Assembly (NCBI RefSeq): GCF_036013745.1 | Contig: NZ_CP107880.1 | Span: 5,394,001 to 5,458,000 of the forward strand | DNA: 64,000 nt | Direction: 5' to 3' | Source: Streptomyces sp. NBC_00483 | GTDB lineage: Bacteria > Actinomycetota > Actinomycetes > Streptomycetales > Streptomycetaceae | Shown: in pieces, positions 44,314 to 52,642 of the stretch | How positions within the stretch are numbered: position 1 is the stretch's first letter | How the letters are laid out: each line of letters opens with the position of its first letter | Program-made: the position numbers and the translations under genes | The notes under the pieces: generated by a model | The model's database searches: none | What the model was told of the DNA's origin: nothing | The model's input: only the letters and a program-made list of their open reading frames with translations

Positions 44314-44901
44314 ATGCCGCAGCCCGCCTCCGCGAAACCTCTTCGTGCCGACACCGAGCGGACCGTGCGCGCGATCCTCGAAGCGGCCGAGCGGGTACTG
44401 GCCGTGAATCCGGCGGCGACGATGGAGCAGATCGCCGAGGCCGCCGGAGTCGCGCGGACCACCGTCCATCGGCGGTTCGCCTCCCGGGAGGCGCTGATCA
44501 GGGCGCTGGCGGCCTGGGCGACACAGCGATTCCACGAGGCCGTCGAAGCGGCGCGCCCTGAGACGGCGCCGCCCTCCGTCGCGCTCTATCAGGTCACCGC
44601 GAACGTGCTGCGGGTGAAGGTCAGTTGGGGCTTCGCGATGGGCGCCCTGCCCACCGACGATCCCGAGGTCGCGCGCGTCCACGCCGACGTGATGACCCGC
44701 TGCGCGCGGCTGTTCGCCCGCGCCAGGGACGCCGGACTGTTGCGGCCCGACGCCGACCTGGACTGGGCGCGAACCGTGTATTACGCCCTCATCCACGAGG
44801 CCGCGGTTCAGTCCCCGGAGACCGACGCGGCCGTGGACGCCCTTGCCACGCGGGTCGTGGATACGTTGCTGCACGGCGTGGGCACGCCGGCGTCCGGCTG
44901 A
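44314..44901 (+). CDS. TetR-family transcriptional regulator
   Basis: A 195-residue regulator. The DNA-binding domain is RAILEAAERVLAVNPAATMEQIAEAAGVARTTVHRRF, here listed across the two helices, with a C-terminal helical domain. The ATG at 44314 is about 11 nt from AAGGAA. It faces the SDR gene, the common arrangement of a local repressor and its enzyme. The ligand is unknown. Confidence 0.88.
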   Translation: MPQPASAKPLRADTERTVRAILEAAERVLAVNPAATMEQIAEAAGVARTTVHRRFASREALIRALAAWATQRFHEAVEAARPETAPPSVALYQVTANVLRVKVSWGFAMGALPTDDPEVARVHADVMTRCARLFARARDAGLLRPDADLDWARTVYYALIHEAAVQSPETDAAVDALATRVVDTLLHGVGTPASG

Positions 44902-44913
44902 CGCGGGTGGGCG

Positions 44914-45591
44914 TCAGGCGTAGTCCTTGAGCCTCTCGGTTTCGAGGGTGATGGTGACCGGGGCGGGGAGGCGGACCGTCGCTCCGTAGTGGTACGGGCG
45001 GCGGTTCTGGTAGACGCCGTTCTCGGGGGAGCTGTGGACGACGACCGTGTCGTTGTCGCGGTCGACGAGGAGGTAGACGGGGATGTCCGCGTAGGCGTAG
45101 GCGCGGGGCTTCTCCTGGCGGTCGCGGCGGTCGGCGTCGCGGTCCTTGGAGGTGACTTCGACAGCCATGAGGACGCCGTCGGGGGAGGCCCACTCGTCCT
45201 GTCCGGCGAAGTAGTCGATGGCGGTCAGGGTGCCGTCCGGCTTGATGCAGCCCTTTCTGTACGTGTCGATCCGCAGGCCCTGCTCGGGATGCAGCGCCAG
45301 TTCGGGGCGCTGCATCATGCACTGGCGGATCAGCCACATGATGATCGAACCGTGGTCGCCGTCCGACATGGGCTTGACCGCTGGCTTTCCGTTGAGGAGT
45401 TCCAAGGTCACCGTCTCGGGGGCGACGCGGGCCAGTTCCTCGAAGTCCTCGACGTCGATGGGGCCGTGTTTCACGAGCAGCCGTCCGTTCAGGAATTCGA
45501 GCTTGTTGCGCAGAGTCTCCGGAGCCTTTCGGTTCAGCTCCTCGAAGTCCTCGATGCTCATCTGAGGGCGGTCGGCGGTGCCAGGGGTCAT
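44914..45591 (-). CDS. Uma2-family putative endonuclease with duplicated N-terminus
   Basis: A 225-residue protein with a PD-(D/E)XK-like Uma2 (DUF820) core: KPDGTLTAIDYFAG, then VLMAVEVTSKDRDADRRD (Asp...Glu-X-Thr/Ser-Lys) and YADIPVYLLVDRDNDTV. Streptomyces carries many paralogues with unknown targets. The N-terminal motif EDFEEL...APET...LNG is present twice, near residues 13-34 and 48-68, an internal tandem duplication. The ATG at 45591 follows GGAGG. Confidence 0.85.
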   Translation of the reverse strand: MTPGTADRPQMSIEDFEELNRKAPETLRNKLEFLNGRLLVKHGPIDVEDFEELARVAPETVTLELLNGKPAVKPMSDGDHGSIIMWLIRQCMMQRPELALHPEQGLRIDTYRKGCIKPDGTLTAIDYFAGQDEWASPDGVLMAVEVTSKDRDADRRDRQEKPRAYAYADIPVYLLVDRDNDTVVVHSSPENGVYQNRRPYHYGATVRLPAPVTITLETERLKDYA

Positions 45592-45650
45592 GGATGTGCC
45601 TCCTCGCCTCCATCGTGCCCCGGATGTACGGGTCCGGATCGTCGGCGCGG

Positions 45651-46556
45651 TCACACGCGTGCCCTTTCGGAGCGGGGGAGCATTGTCGCGCGGGCCTGGG
45701 CGGCGCGGGCGCGGACGGCTTCCGGGGTGAGTGGGCCCGCGGGCGGGTAGGCGGGGCGGGCGCCGCTGCAAGGGGTGCAGAAGCCGCCCGGCAGGGCCTC
45801 GGGGCGGCCGGGTGTGCCGCATTTCGCGCACTCGATGAGGCGTAGGACCGGGCGGTTCGCAGGTGGTGGGGGTGGCGGGGGAAGTTTGTCGGTCAGGCGG
45901 CGGCGCAGCAGTGCGGCCGGGCTGTGCACGGGTGTGGGGAGCCCGGCCGTCAGCGCGTGCAGCAGGGTGTCCTCGGTGGCGCCCCGCTCGAACCAGCGCT
46001 CCACATCTGGCGCGAGCCGGTCGCACTCGGCGGCTGACAGGGCCAGCGACGGCGCCGTGCGGCCGAGGGCGGTGAGGAGGAGCAGCGCGCGGCTGCGGGT
46101 GGGGCGTGGAGGTGGTTCTTCGGGCGGCGCGTCCCGGCCCGTCTCCGGTACATCGCCCCTGACGTACGCCGTCCACCACGTGTCGCCCCGCGCCGTGCGG
46201 GAGAACCAGGTGCGCGTCACCCAGCGTGCGCTCCCGGAGCCCTGCACGTGTTCGCGGCCGCGTCTCAAGTGACCGGCCCGGTGCAGGTTGTTGAGGGCGG
46301 TACGCATCGCCGCCTGCCCGTACGGGAGGTGGTTGGCGAGCGTCTTCACCGAGATGTCCGAGCCGTCGGGCAGCCGGTCGATGTATCCGGCGATGTACGC
46401 CTCGCGGGCGGGAAGGTCCGCGAAGTCGGCGCTGGTTCGGGGGAGTTGATCCGGTGCGGAGCGCTTGCCGTAGCCCGGGTTCGCCTCGGGGTGGAGCGGG
46501 GTGGGCGATGCTGCGTGCGTCGGGGCGGGGGCAGCACTAGAGTTGGCGTCAGCCAC
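45651..46556 (-). CDS. Winged-helix protein with C-terminal zinc ribbon
   Basis: A 301-residue protein. After a Pro/Ala-rich leader, residues about 45-130 form a helix-turn-helix (ISVKTLANHLPYGQAAMRTALNNL, then HLRRGREHV wing). The middle is Pro/Arg-rich and helical. The C-terminus has a treble-Cys ribbon (ECAKCGTPG ... GGFCTPC). It is probably a DNA-binding regulator of an actinobacterial family, target unknown. GTG start with GGGAG 5 nt upstream. Confidence 0.72.
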   Translation of the reverse strand: MADANSSAAPAPTHAASPTPLHPEANPGYGKRSAPDQLPRTSADFADLPAREAYIAGYIDRLPDGSDISVKTLANHLPYGQAAMRTALNNLHRAGHLRRGREHVQGSGSARWVTRTWFSRTARGDTWWTAYVRGDVPETGRDAPPEEPPPRPTRSRALLLLTALGRTAPSLALSAAECDRLAPDVERWFERGATEDTLLHALTAGLPTPVHSPAALLRRRLTDKLPPPPPPPANRPVLRLIECAKCGTPGRPEALPGGFCTPCSGARPAYPPAGPLTPEAVRARAAQARATMLPRSERARV

Positions 46557-46807
46557 GAGATCTCCCTGGTTGGGATCTTGATGGACAGGCCCTCGCAGGT
46601 GTTGGCGCACCGGCGGGGGCCGTTCGTATATCGGGCACGCTAGAGCGCGATTACCCTCCGTGGCAAACCGGTGTCAGAAAGTGTCCGGTATTGCCGAGCG
46701 CACTTGTCGGCTTCGCCAACTCGCAGGGAGGGAGGGTGGGTTGAGACTCACCTCCCAATCCTTGAAAGCAGGGCTCGGGTCTCGGGGCTTGAGCCTCGGG
46801 GCGTTGG

Positions 46808-47038
46808 TTACGGGGTGCGGTGCAGGTCGGCGATGAACGCGGACCAGGTCTCTGCCCGGAGCGCGAGCTTCGGGCCGGTGGGGTTCTTGGAGTCCCGGAC
46901 GGGGACGATGCCCGTCATTGGCGTGCGGGCGTCGGCGACTTCGAGGCAGTTGTTGCCCTCGCCGCCGCTGTAGCTGGACTTGCGCCAGCTCCGGGCGGCG
47001 TCGTCGTCCGGGTCGTACTCAGGGGTGTGGTTCCTCAT
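46808..47038 (-). CDS. DUF397-domain protein
   Basis: A 76-residue protein. The DUF397 core is WRKSSYSGGEGNNCLEVAD, then VPVRDSKNPTGPKL. In Streptomyces these small proteins partner an XRE/DUF5753 regulator, as in the BldB/WhiJ-AbaA-like sets. It overlaps the upstream XRE gene by 20 bp, which supports joint translation. Confidence 0.92.
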   Translation of the reverse strand: MRNHTPEYDPDDDAARSWRKSSYSGGEGNNCLEVADARTPMTGIVPVRDSKNPTGPKLALRAETWSAFIADLHRTP

Positions 47039-47864
47039 GGGCGTAATCCTGCGCCACGGAGTCGAGCAGAGCCAGGGACTGTTTCGGGGTGAGCGCGTTG
47101 GCCCTGAGCAGGTCGTAGGACAGTTGGTGGCGGGTGACGGTGGCCGGATCGTCCAACAGGCGTCCTGTTGCGGGGGCTTCGATCAGGGTGAGTGGCGGTG
47201 CGTCCTCGAAGTACATGAGCTTGAGTGATCCGTGCAGCGACGCGTGGCCGCCCGCCGCGAACGGGAGGACCTGGACAACTGCCCGGCGTCTGCGGACCAG
47301 GTCGGCGATGTGGCGCAGGTTCGCGGCGATCACCGCGGGGCCACCGACCGGTCGGCGCAGCGCAGCCTCGTCCAGGACCGCCCACAACAACGGGGTTGTT
47401 GGATTGTCGAAGAGGCGGGCGCGCTCGACGCGGGCCGACAAAAGCTTGTCGATCACTTCGTCCGGTGCCGTGGGCTGGTAGTCGAGGAATACCGCGCGGG
47501 CGTAGTCCGGTGTCTGGAGGAGTCCGGGGATGAGCATCGCCCCGTACTCCATGATCGTGGTGGCCAGCGCCTCCGCCTCGGCCGCTTCGGCAAAGTGCTC
47601 CGGGTGCTTCGACCTGTTCGCCTTCTCGCAGTTGCGGGTGAAGAAGCCGCCCGTGTTCAGCTGCTCGTCGAGGCATTTCGCCATGTCCGGCAGGATGCGC
47701 CGCGTCCCCGCTTCCATCTGGCCGACGTACGAGCCGCTGACGAACAGCAGCTCACCCAGGGACTGCTGAGTGAGGTTCGCTCTCTCGCGGGCGTGGCGCA
47801 GTTCTTCGCCGATCATGACGCGGCGGGATGACGGGTCGAGGTCCTTCGGTCCGGTCACGTGCAT
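47019..47864 (-). CDS. XRE-family regulator with DUF5753 domain
   Basis: A 281-residue regulator of the WhiJ type. The helix-turn-helix lies near residues 20-70 (LRHARERANLTQQSLGELLF, VSGSYVGQMEAG). The C-terminal DUF5753 domain has MEYGAMLIPGLLQTPDYARAVF and VQVLPFAAGGHASLHGSLKLM, here as two blocks. These pairs with DUF397 proteins affect development and antibiotic production. The ATG at 47864 is only 3 nt from GGGAG; the GTG two codons later has better spacing. Confidence 0.9.
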   Translation of the reverse strand: MHVTGPKDLDPSSRRVMIGEELRHARERANLTQQSLGELLFVSGSYVGQMEAGTRRILPDMAKCLDEQLNTGGFFTRNCEKANRSKHPEHFAEAAEAEALATTIMEYGAMLIPGLLQTPDYARAVFLDYQPTAPDEVIDKLLSARVERARLFDNPTTPLLWAVLDEAALRRPVGGPAVIAANLRHIADLVRRRRAVVQVLPFAAGGHASLHGSLKLMYFEDAPPLTLIEAPATGRLLDDPATVTRHQLSYDLLRANALTPKQSLALLDSVAQDYAHEEPHP

Positions 47865-47974
47865 CAACTCCCGGTCCAGCAGCGACGTCTGTTGGGCCGC
47901 TGCCCCTGGCCAGCGTAGAGCCGGACCGGTCACTCTGAGTGGCGAAAGCGGAACTCGGAGTGGAGGAGTGCGTG

Positions 47975-48196
47975 ATGGTCGTGCGGGACGCGGAGCGGTT
48001 GCGGGTGGTCGAGGACGTGGTCGCTCAACTGCGGGCGGAGACCGGAGTGTTGGGCATCGTGCTGCCGTCACTGAGGGTCGACCCGGTGTCGGCCGCCGGT
48101 GAGGTCGGGTATCCGCTCGTCGACCTCGGGTGCGTGAACTTCGATACGGCGATGCGGATCGTCGCCGTACTGCATGAGGGGAGGCGCGGGGCGTGA
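47975..48196 (+). CDS. Small hypothetical protein
   Basis: A 73-residue protein without a recognised domain (MVVRDAERLRVVEDVVAQLR, then GVLGIVLPSLRVDPVSAAG). It is divergent from the XRE gene. The ATG at 47975 has GGAGGAG 6 nt upstream, which is a strong ribosome site and the main support for the call. Small proteins beside XRE/DUF397 pairs are common in Streptomyces; the role is unknown. Confidence 0.6.
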   Translation: MVVRDAERLRVVEDVVAQLRAETGVLGIVLPSLRVDPVSAAGEVGYPLVDLGCVNFDTAMRIVAVLHEGRRGA

Positions 48197-48270
48197 GTGT
48201 TCGGGCAGCCGAATCCGCGCCCGTGGCGGGGGAGCTTCGGGCGCGGATTCGGTCGACCGGAGGGGACGGG

Positions 48271-48561
48271 TCAGGCCGAGGACTGCTCGGAGAAGCTCTG
48301 CCAGGTGTTGCGGCCCGCGCGCGTGGCGCTTGTGGCTGCTGCCTGTGCCTGGTGGAGGGTGCGGGCGGCCAGTTCGGACGGGGGGACGTCCCAGCTGCCG
48401 GTCCAGCTGCGGCCCGCGCGGGCCAGTTCGTAGACGAGGACGCCGACGCCCGCCATCGCGGTCAGCGTACCGATGCCGGTGAGTACGGCACCGGCTCCGA
48501 GGCGGCGCCGGTCCGGGCGGAACTCGGTCCAGGAGATCTTCGAAAGGGTGCTGTCAGCCAT
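48271..48561 (-). CDS. Small membrane protein
   Basis: A 96-residue protein with one or two hydrophobic segments near residues 22-46 (GAGAVLTGIGTLTAMAGVGV), a charged N-terminus (EFRPDRRR) and a polar Ala/Ser/Gln C-terminus. No family assigned. The opposite strand has an overlapping frame, but this one has the more natural protein composition. Confidence 0.55.
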   Translation of the reverse strand: MADSTLSKISWTEFRPDRRRLGAGAVLTGIGTLTAMAGVGVLVYELARAGRSWTGSWDVPPSELAARTLHQAQAAATSATRAGRNTWQSFSEQSSA

Positions 48562-48642
48562 GCGCTCAGGATGCGGGAGGGCCGGGCGGGGCGCATGCGG
48601 AGCGGGGCCGGGTGAGCGGCCGGCCACAGTGACGCGCTCCTC

Positions 48643-49452
48643 TCAGCCCAAGAAGGGGCCGGCCAGCTCAAGCACCTGGGCGTACGGCATGGGTACGGTC
48701 ACCTCGACAGGGCTGCCGTGGTGGGACAGGTTCAAGGTGACGGTGGTCCGGGGGCCGCCCAGGTTCAGGTCCGTCCGGGTGCGTACGAGGTGTCCCTTGT
48801 CGTCGATCCAGGCTTCGGCGAAGACCACGACTTCCGCACCGAGGGTGTCACGCGTGCGGTCCATCTCGTCGCGGAGGTCGGGGGACATGCGGCGGGTCAG
48901 GGCGGCATGGTCGAGCATGCCCCGGTAGCGCGTGGTCCGGACGCCCTCGATGGTCTCCTTGCCCTCCTCGGTGACCATGCGCATCGCGGCGATCTGCTGG
49001 AGCAGATACTCGGGGTCGTTGACCGGGGCGCGGAGTACGGCGTGGGAGACGGCATTGTGGCGCGGCATCGTGGCCCAGACGCCTTCGTCGACGTCGGGGA
49101 GGTCGCTCACGTAGACCTGGCCGTTGGCGAAGACCTCTTGAAGGGTGTTCTTTCCGGGTTTCTTCGGCATGCGCACCCGCAGTGTGCCCCGGTCGTCGGC
49201 CAGGTCGAAGCGGCCCGTGACGTCGAGTACGTACGTCTGGCCCTCGCCGTCGGATGTCTCGATCTTCTGCCGGGTGTCGACCGACGTCGCGCGGGTGGCT
49301 TTGACGGCGGCGCGGACGGTTGCAGCGTGATCGGCGGGGGCCTCGGCCGAGCTGTTCTTCCCCGCGTCGGACCGCGGTCCCGCCGAGCAAGCGGTGCACA
49401 GGGCGGCGGCGGTCGCGAGGGCGGCGATCAGGGGCAGGGCGGTGGCGCGCAT
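48643..49452 (-). CDS. LolA/LppX-like lipoprotein
   Basis: A 269-residue exported protein. The signal sequence ATALPLIAALATAAALCTAC gives a lipobox Cys near residue 22. The mature part is beta-rich (VLDVTGRFDLADDRGTLRVR, then TTRYRGMLDHAALTRRMSP and LGGPRTTVTLNLSHHGSPV), like actinobacterial lipid-binding lipoproteins with a LolA half-barrel. It may carry a lipid or report membrane state. No operon partner is evident. Confidence 0.75.
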   Translation of the reverse strand: MRATALPLIAALATAAALCTACSAGPRSDAGKNSSAEAPADHAATVRAAVKATRATSVDTRQKIETSDGEGQTYVLDVTGRFDLADDRGTLRVRMPKKPGKNTLQEVFANGQVYVSDLPDVDEGVWATMPRHNAVSHAVLRAPVNDPEYLLQQIAAMRMVTEEGKETIEGVRTTRYRGMLDHAALTRRMSPDLRDEMDRTRDTLGAEVVVFAEAWIDDKGHLVRTRTDLNLGGPRTTVTLNLSHHGSPVEVTVPMPYAQVLELAGPFLG

Positions 49453-49592
49453 GAAGGACGTGCTCCGGTCGTCGAGCGGCCGAAGAATGTGTGCAGCCTG
49501 TGAAAGCGAGTCGGTGCTCGAACTATATGGCGGGGCGTGGGCCTCGGTCACCGGGCCGGTGACCCGAGAAAGACGCCGCTCGTTGGGAGGGC

Positions 49593-49823
49593 ATGACGAA
49601 CAGCCTGCGTATGCGTGTAACGACGACGGTCCTGGCCGTGGCGGCCCTGGCAGGGGCGGGGGCCCCTGTGGCGGCCGCTGCCGATCGTGATCCGGTTCCG
49701 GGCTCCGGCACCGTGATCATGTCGAATGAGGAGTGGGAGGCGTGGCAGCGGATGAGCGATCTGCTGGGAGTGCCTCAGGAGTCGGGTGTGTACTACCTCG
49801 GTTCCTACGAGCCGCTCCGCTAG
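49593..49823 (+). CDS. Small secreted protein
   Basis: A 76-residue protein. Residues 1-30 form a signal peptide (MRVTTTVLAVAALAGAGAPV, cleavage near AAA-D), leaving a mature peptide of about 45 residues with NEEWEAWQRMSDLLGVPQ and a Tyr-rich end. No Cys. I know no family for it. A strong terminator follows 17 nt after the stop. Confidence 0.6.
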   Translation: MTNSLRMRVTTTVLAVAALAGAGAPVAAAADRDPVPGSGTVIMSNEEWEAWQRMSDLLGVPQESGVYYLGSYEPLR

Positions 49824-49840
49824 TTCGTACGTACGTGAAA

Positions 49841-49871
49841 GGGCGGCGCCCCATGTCGTGGGGTGCCGCCC
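49841..49871. terminator. Bidirectional terminator between secreted-protein gene and murP
   Basis: GGGCGGC-n-CCCCA and TGGGG-n-GCCGCCC pair around TGTCG. It serves convergent transcripts. Confidence 0.8.
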
Positions 49872-49887
49872 TTCGTGGTGACCGGGG

Positions 49888-51426
49888 TCAGACCTTTGCC
49901 GGTTCCTTCGGCTCCGGGGCCGGAGCCGCCGGGTTGGCCTCGGCGTGGGCCTCCGGGGATTCGCCCGCGTCCACGTCCTGGTTGAACTCGACGAGCATGT
50001 CCTGCGTGAAGCCGAAGTAGTACGTCGCCAGGAAGCCGACGATGTAGCCGACCAGCAGGCCGCCCAGGTAGACCGCGCAGGTCACGCCCAGGCCCTTGTT
50101 GCCGTCGAGGAGCGGGAACAGGGCCCAGCCGGACGGGCCGATGGCCGTCGAACCGACCTGGGTGCCGAGCATCGAGAAGAGGCCGATGAACGCGCCGCCC
50201 GCCGCGCCGCCGACGCACGCCGTGATGAAGGGGCGGCCGAGGGGGAGCGAGACACCGTAGATGAGGGGTTCGCCCACACCCAGGAAGCCCGCGGGGAGTG
50301 CCGACTTGATGGTCTTGCGGATCGACTTGTTGTGCTTGAGCTTCTTGAAGACGGCGATCGCCGCGCCGACCTGGCCCGCGCCCGCCATCGCCAGGATGGG
50401 GAGCAGGACCGTGTAGCCCTGCTGCTCGATCAGGGTGGTGTGGATCGGGATCAGGGCCTGGTGGAGGCCCAGCATCACGAGGGGGAGGAAGAGGCCGCCG
50501 AGGACGGCGCCGGCGAAGATGCCGGTGTTCTCCAGGAGCCAGTTGGCGCCCGTGCCGATCGCGGTGGAGACCTCACCCGCCACGAACATCAGGCCGAAGA
50601 TCGTGACCAGGCCGGAGATGAGGATGGTGAGGGTGGGGGTGACCAGGACGTCGAGCGACTCCGGGACCCACTTGCGGCACCACTTCTCGATGTAGACCGC
50701 GAGCACCGCCGCGCCGAGCGCGCCGAGGACGCCACCCTGGCCGGGGGAGAGCTTGTGCCCGAACGCGGAGATCTCGGCGACGCCCGGGTAGACGATGATC
50801 GCTGCGACCGCGCCGCCGATGATCGGCGTACCGCCGAACTCCTTCGCCGTGTTGTAGCCGACGAAGACGGCGATCAGGGCCATGAAGCCGGAGGCGATCG
50901 CGGCGAGCGCCGGGGTGACCGACGGCAGCCAGCCCAGGTTGATCATCAGGCCGTTGAGGCCGGCGATGATGCCGCAGCCGATCAGGGCCGGGATCAGCGG
51001 CACGAAGATGTTGGCGATCTTGCGCAGGAACAGCTTGAACGGGGTGGCGTTCTTCGCCTTCTGCTGCGCCTTGAGCGCCGCGCCCTGGGCGGCGAGGTCG
51101 TCGGCGCCGCGGCCGCCGGCATCGGCGGGGGCGGGTGCGGGTGCCGGGGCGGCGGCCTTGCCCTCCTCCACCAGGGACTCGAACTCGGGGGTGACCCGGG
51201 CGACCTTCCCCGGCCCGAGGACGATCTGGTACGTGTCGTCCTCCACGACGCCCATGACGTCGGGAAGCGCCTTGAGCGCCTCGTCCTGGACGAGCGAACG
51301 GTCCGCGAGACCCAGCCGGAGGCGGGTCATGCAGTGGACCACGGAGGTGACGTTCGCTGCGCCGCCGACGAGCGGGAGGATCGCGGCGGCGACGGCGCGG
51401 TTCTTGTTCTCGGCGTTATCGGCCAT
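49888..51426 (-). CDS. murP: PTS EIIBC component, N-acetylmuramic acid type
   Basis: A 512-residue phosphotransferase permease. The EIIB domain (residues 1-85) carries the phospho-Cys in VVHCMTRLRLGL near residue 32. An Ala/Pro linker leads to an EIIC domain of 8-10 helices (FVPLIPALIGCGIIAGL, GGTPIIGGAVAAIIVYPG, GVGEPLIYGVSLPLGRPF with the substrate-site Glu). There is no EIIA domain, so it needs the glucose-type Crr protein, as E. coli MurP does. Downstream of murQ by 56 nt, it most likely imports MurNAc as the 6-phosphate. Confidence 0.88.
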   Translation of the reverse strand: MADNAENKNRAVAAAILPLVGGAANVTSVVHCMTRLRLGLADRSLVQDEALKALPDVMGVVEDDTYQIVLGPGKVARVTPEFESLVEEGKAAAPAPAPAPADAGGRGADDLAAQGAALKAQQKAKNATPFKLFLRKIANIFVPLIPALIGCGIIAGLNGLMINLGWLPSVTPALAAIASGFMALIAVFVGYNTAKEFGGTPIIGGAVAAIIVYPGVAEISAFGHKLSPGQGGVLGALGAAVLAVYIEKWCRKWVPESLDVLVTPTLTILISGLVTIFGLMFVAGEVSTAIGTGANWLLENTGIFAGAVLGGLFLPLVMLGLHQALIPIHTTLIEQQGYTVLLPILAMAGAGQVGAAIAVFKKLKHNKSIRKTIKSALPAGFLGVGEPLIYGVSLPLGRPFITACVGGAAGGAFIGLFSMLGTQVGSTAIGPSGWALFPLLDGNKGLGVTCAVYLGGLLVGYIVGFLATYYFGFTQDMLVEFNQDVDAGESPEAHAEANPAAPAPEPKEPAKV

Positions 51427-51482
51427 GGTGCGTCTTGCCTTGCTGTGCAGGTGGTGCTCGGGGACGGGTGGGCGCGGGGGAG

Positions 51483-52430
51483 TTACTTGGTGGCGGCGGC
51501 CGCGAGCGCGGCGCGCAGGTGGCCGTCGGACTCCGTGAGGAGCCGGTCGGCGGTGGGGCCGTCGACGTCGCCGAGGACGACGAGGATGGCGCTCTTGACC
51601 TCGCCGTCGGTCGCGGCGAGCGCGGCCTCGATGGCGGCGTCGTCGGCGCCGGTGGCGAGGGAGACGATGCGGCGGGAGCGGGCCCGCAGCTTCTCGTTCG
51701 ACGCGCGTACGTCGACCATGAGGTTTCCGTACGTCTTGCCGAGCCGGATCATGGAGATCGTCGACAGCATGTTGAGCACGAGCTTCTGGGCCGTGCCCGC
51801 CTTCAGGCGGGTGGAGCCGGTGAGCAGCTCGGGGCCGACGACGACCTCGATGCCGTGGTCCGCGGCGGCGGCGAGGGCGCTGTCCGCGTTGCAGGACAGG
51901 CCGACGGTGAGCGCGCCGTAGCGGGCGCGGGCGTGCTCGACGGCGCCGATCGCGTACGGGGTGCGGCCCGAGGCCGAGATGCCGACGACGATGTCGTTCT
52001 CGGTGAGGTCGATGCCGTCCAGGTCGGCGGCCGCGAGCTCCTTGGAGTCCTCGGCGCCCTCGACGGCCTTGACCATGGCGGACGGGCCGCCCGCGATCAG
52101 GCCGACGACCTGGCCGTCCCACGTGTTGAAGGTGGGCGGGCACTCGGAGGCGTCGAGGACGCCCATCCGGCCGGCGGTGCCGGCGCCCGCGTAGACGAGG
52201 CGGCCGCCGCGGGCCATGCGGTCGGCGATGCCGTCGATCGCGGCGGAGATCTGGGGGAGCTGGGCCGCTACCGCGGTGGGGACGGTGGCGTCCTCGCCGT
52301 TCATCAGCTTCGCGATCTCCAGCGTGGAGAGCTGGTCGATCTCGGCGAGCTCCGGGCGGAATGCCTCCGTCGTGAGCGTGGCCAGTTGGGCGCGGAGGTC
52401 GGCGTAGGTGGCGTCGGGGGTGGCGGTCAT
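51483..52430 (-). CDS. murQ: N-acetylmuramic acid 6-phosphate etherase
   Basis: A 315-residue SIS-domain lyase that cleaves the lactyl ether of MurNAc-6-phosphate to GlcNAc-6-phosphate and lactate. It has GGRLVYAGAGTAGRMGVLDA near residue 75, SECPPTF, VGISASGRTPYAIGA, and the etherase signature GPELLTGSTRLKAGTAQK. The product feeds NagA, encoded elsewhere in this window. Order on the strand is murR-like, murQ, murP. Confidence 0.95.
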   Translation of the reverse strand: MTATPDATYADLRAQLATLTTEAFRPELAEIDQLSTLEIAKLMNGEDATVPTAVAAQLPQISAAIDGIADRMARGGRLVYAGAGTAGRMGVLDASECPPTFNTWDGQVVGLIAGGPSAMVKAVEGAEDSKELAAADLDGIDLTENDIVVGISASGRTPYAIGAVEHARARYGALTVGLSCNADSALAAAADHGIEVVVGPELLTGSTRLKAGTAQKLVLNMLSTISMIRLGKTYGNLMVDVRASNEKLRARSRRIVSLATGADDAAIEAALAATDGEVKSAILVVLGDVDGPTADRLLTESDGHLRAALAAAATK

Positions 52431-52498
52431 CGTGACAGTGCGGCTCTCTGTGCGAGGGGCGGGGCGGGTTCTGGTTGCGCGGCGGCGGGGTTGCGGTC

Positions 52499-52622
52499 GC
52501 GGGGCTCTGCCCCGGACCCCGCGCCTCAATCGCCGGCGGGGCTTGATAGATCGAGTCCGGCGGGACTTGATATTTCAAGCCCCTGCGGCGATTGAGCAGC
52601 GGGGTCCGGGGCGGAGCCCCGT
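52499..52622. repeat. Two inverted copies of the dispersed repeat between murR-like and murQ
   Basis: A reverse copy (52499-52546, CGGGGCTCTGCCCCGGACC... to GGCGGGGCTTGA) and a forward copy (52575-52622, CAAGCCCCTGCGGCGATTG... to GGGGCGGAGCCCCG) face each other 28 nt apart. Together they can fold into one hairpin with arms of about 48 bp in the middle of the mur gene set. Confidence 0.9.
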
Positions 52623-52642
52623 GGCGGGGGACCGGGTGGCGG

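Noticed and set aside
48193..48615. 140-codon frame overlapping the stop of the small protein at 47975
   Set aside because: Antisense to a more protein-like membrane ORF; Arg/Gly/Ala-rich.
49945..51921. 658-codon forward frame opposite murP and murQ
   Set aside because: Shadow of real reverse genes, rich in Arg/Asp/Glu/Gln repeats.
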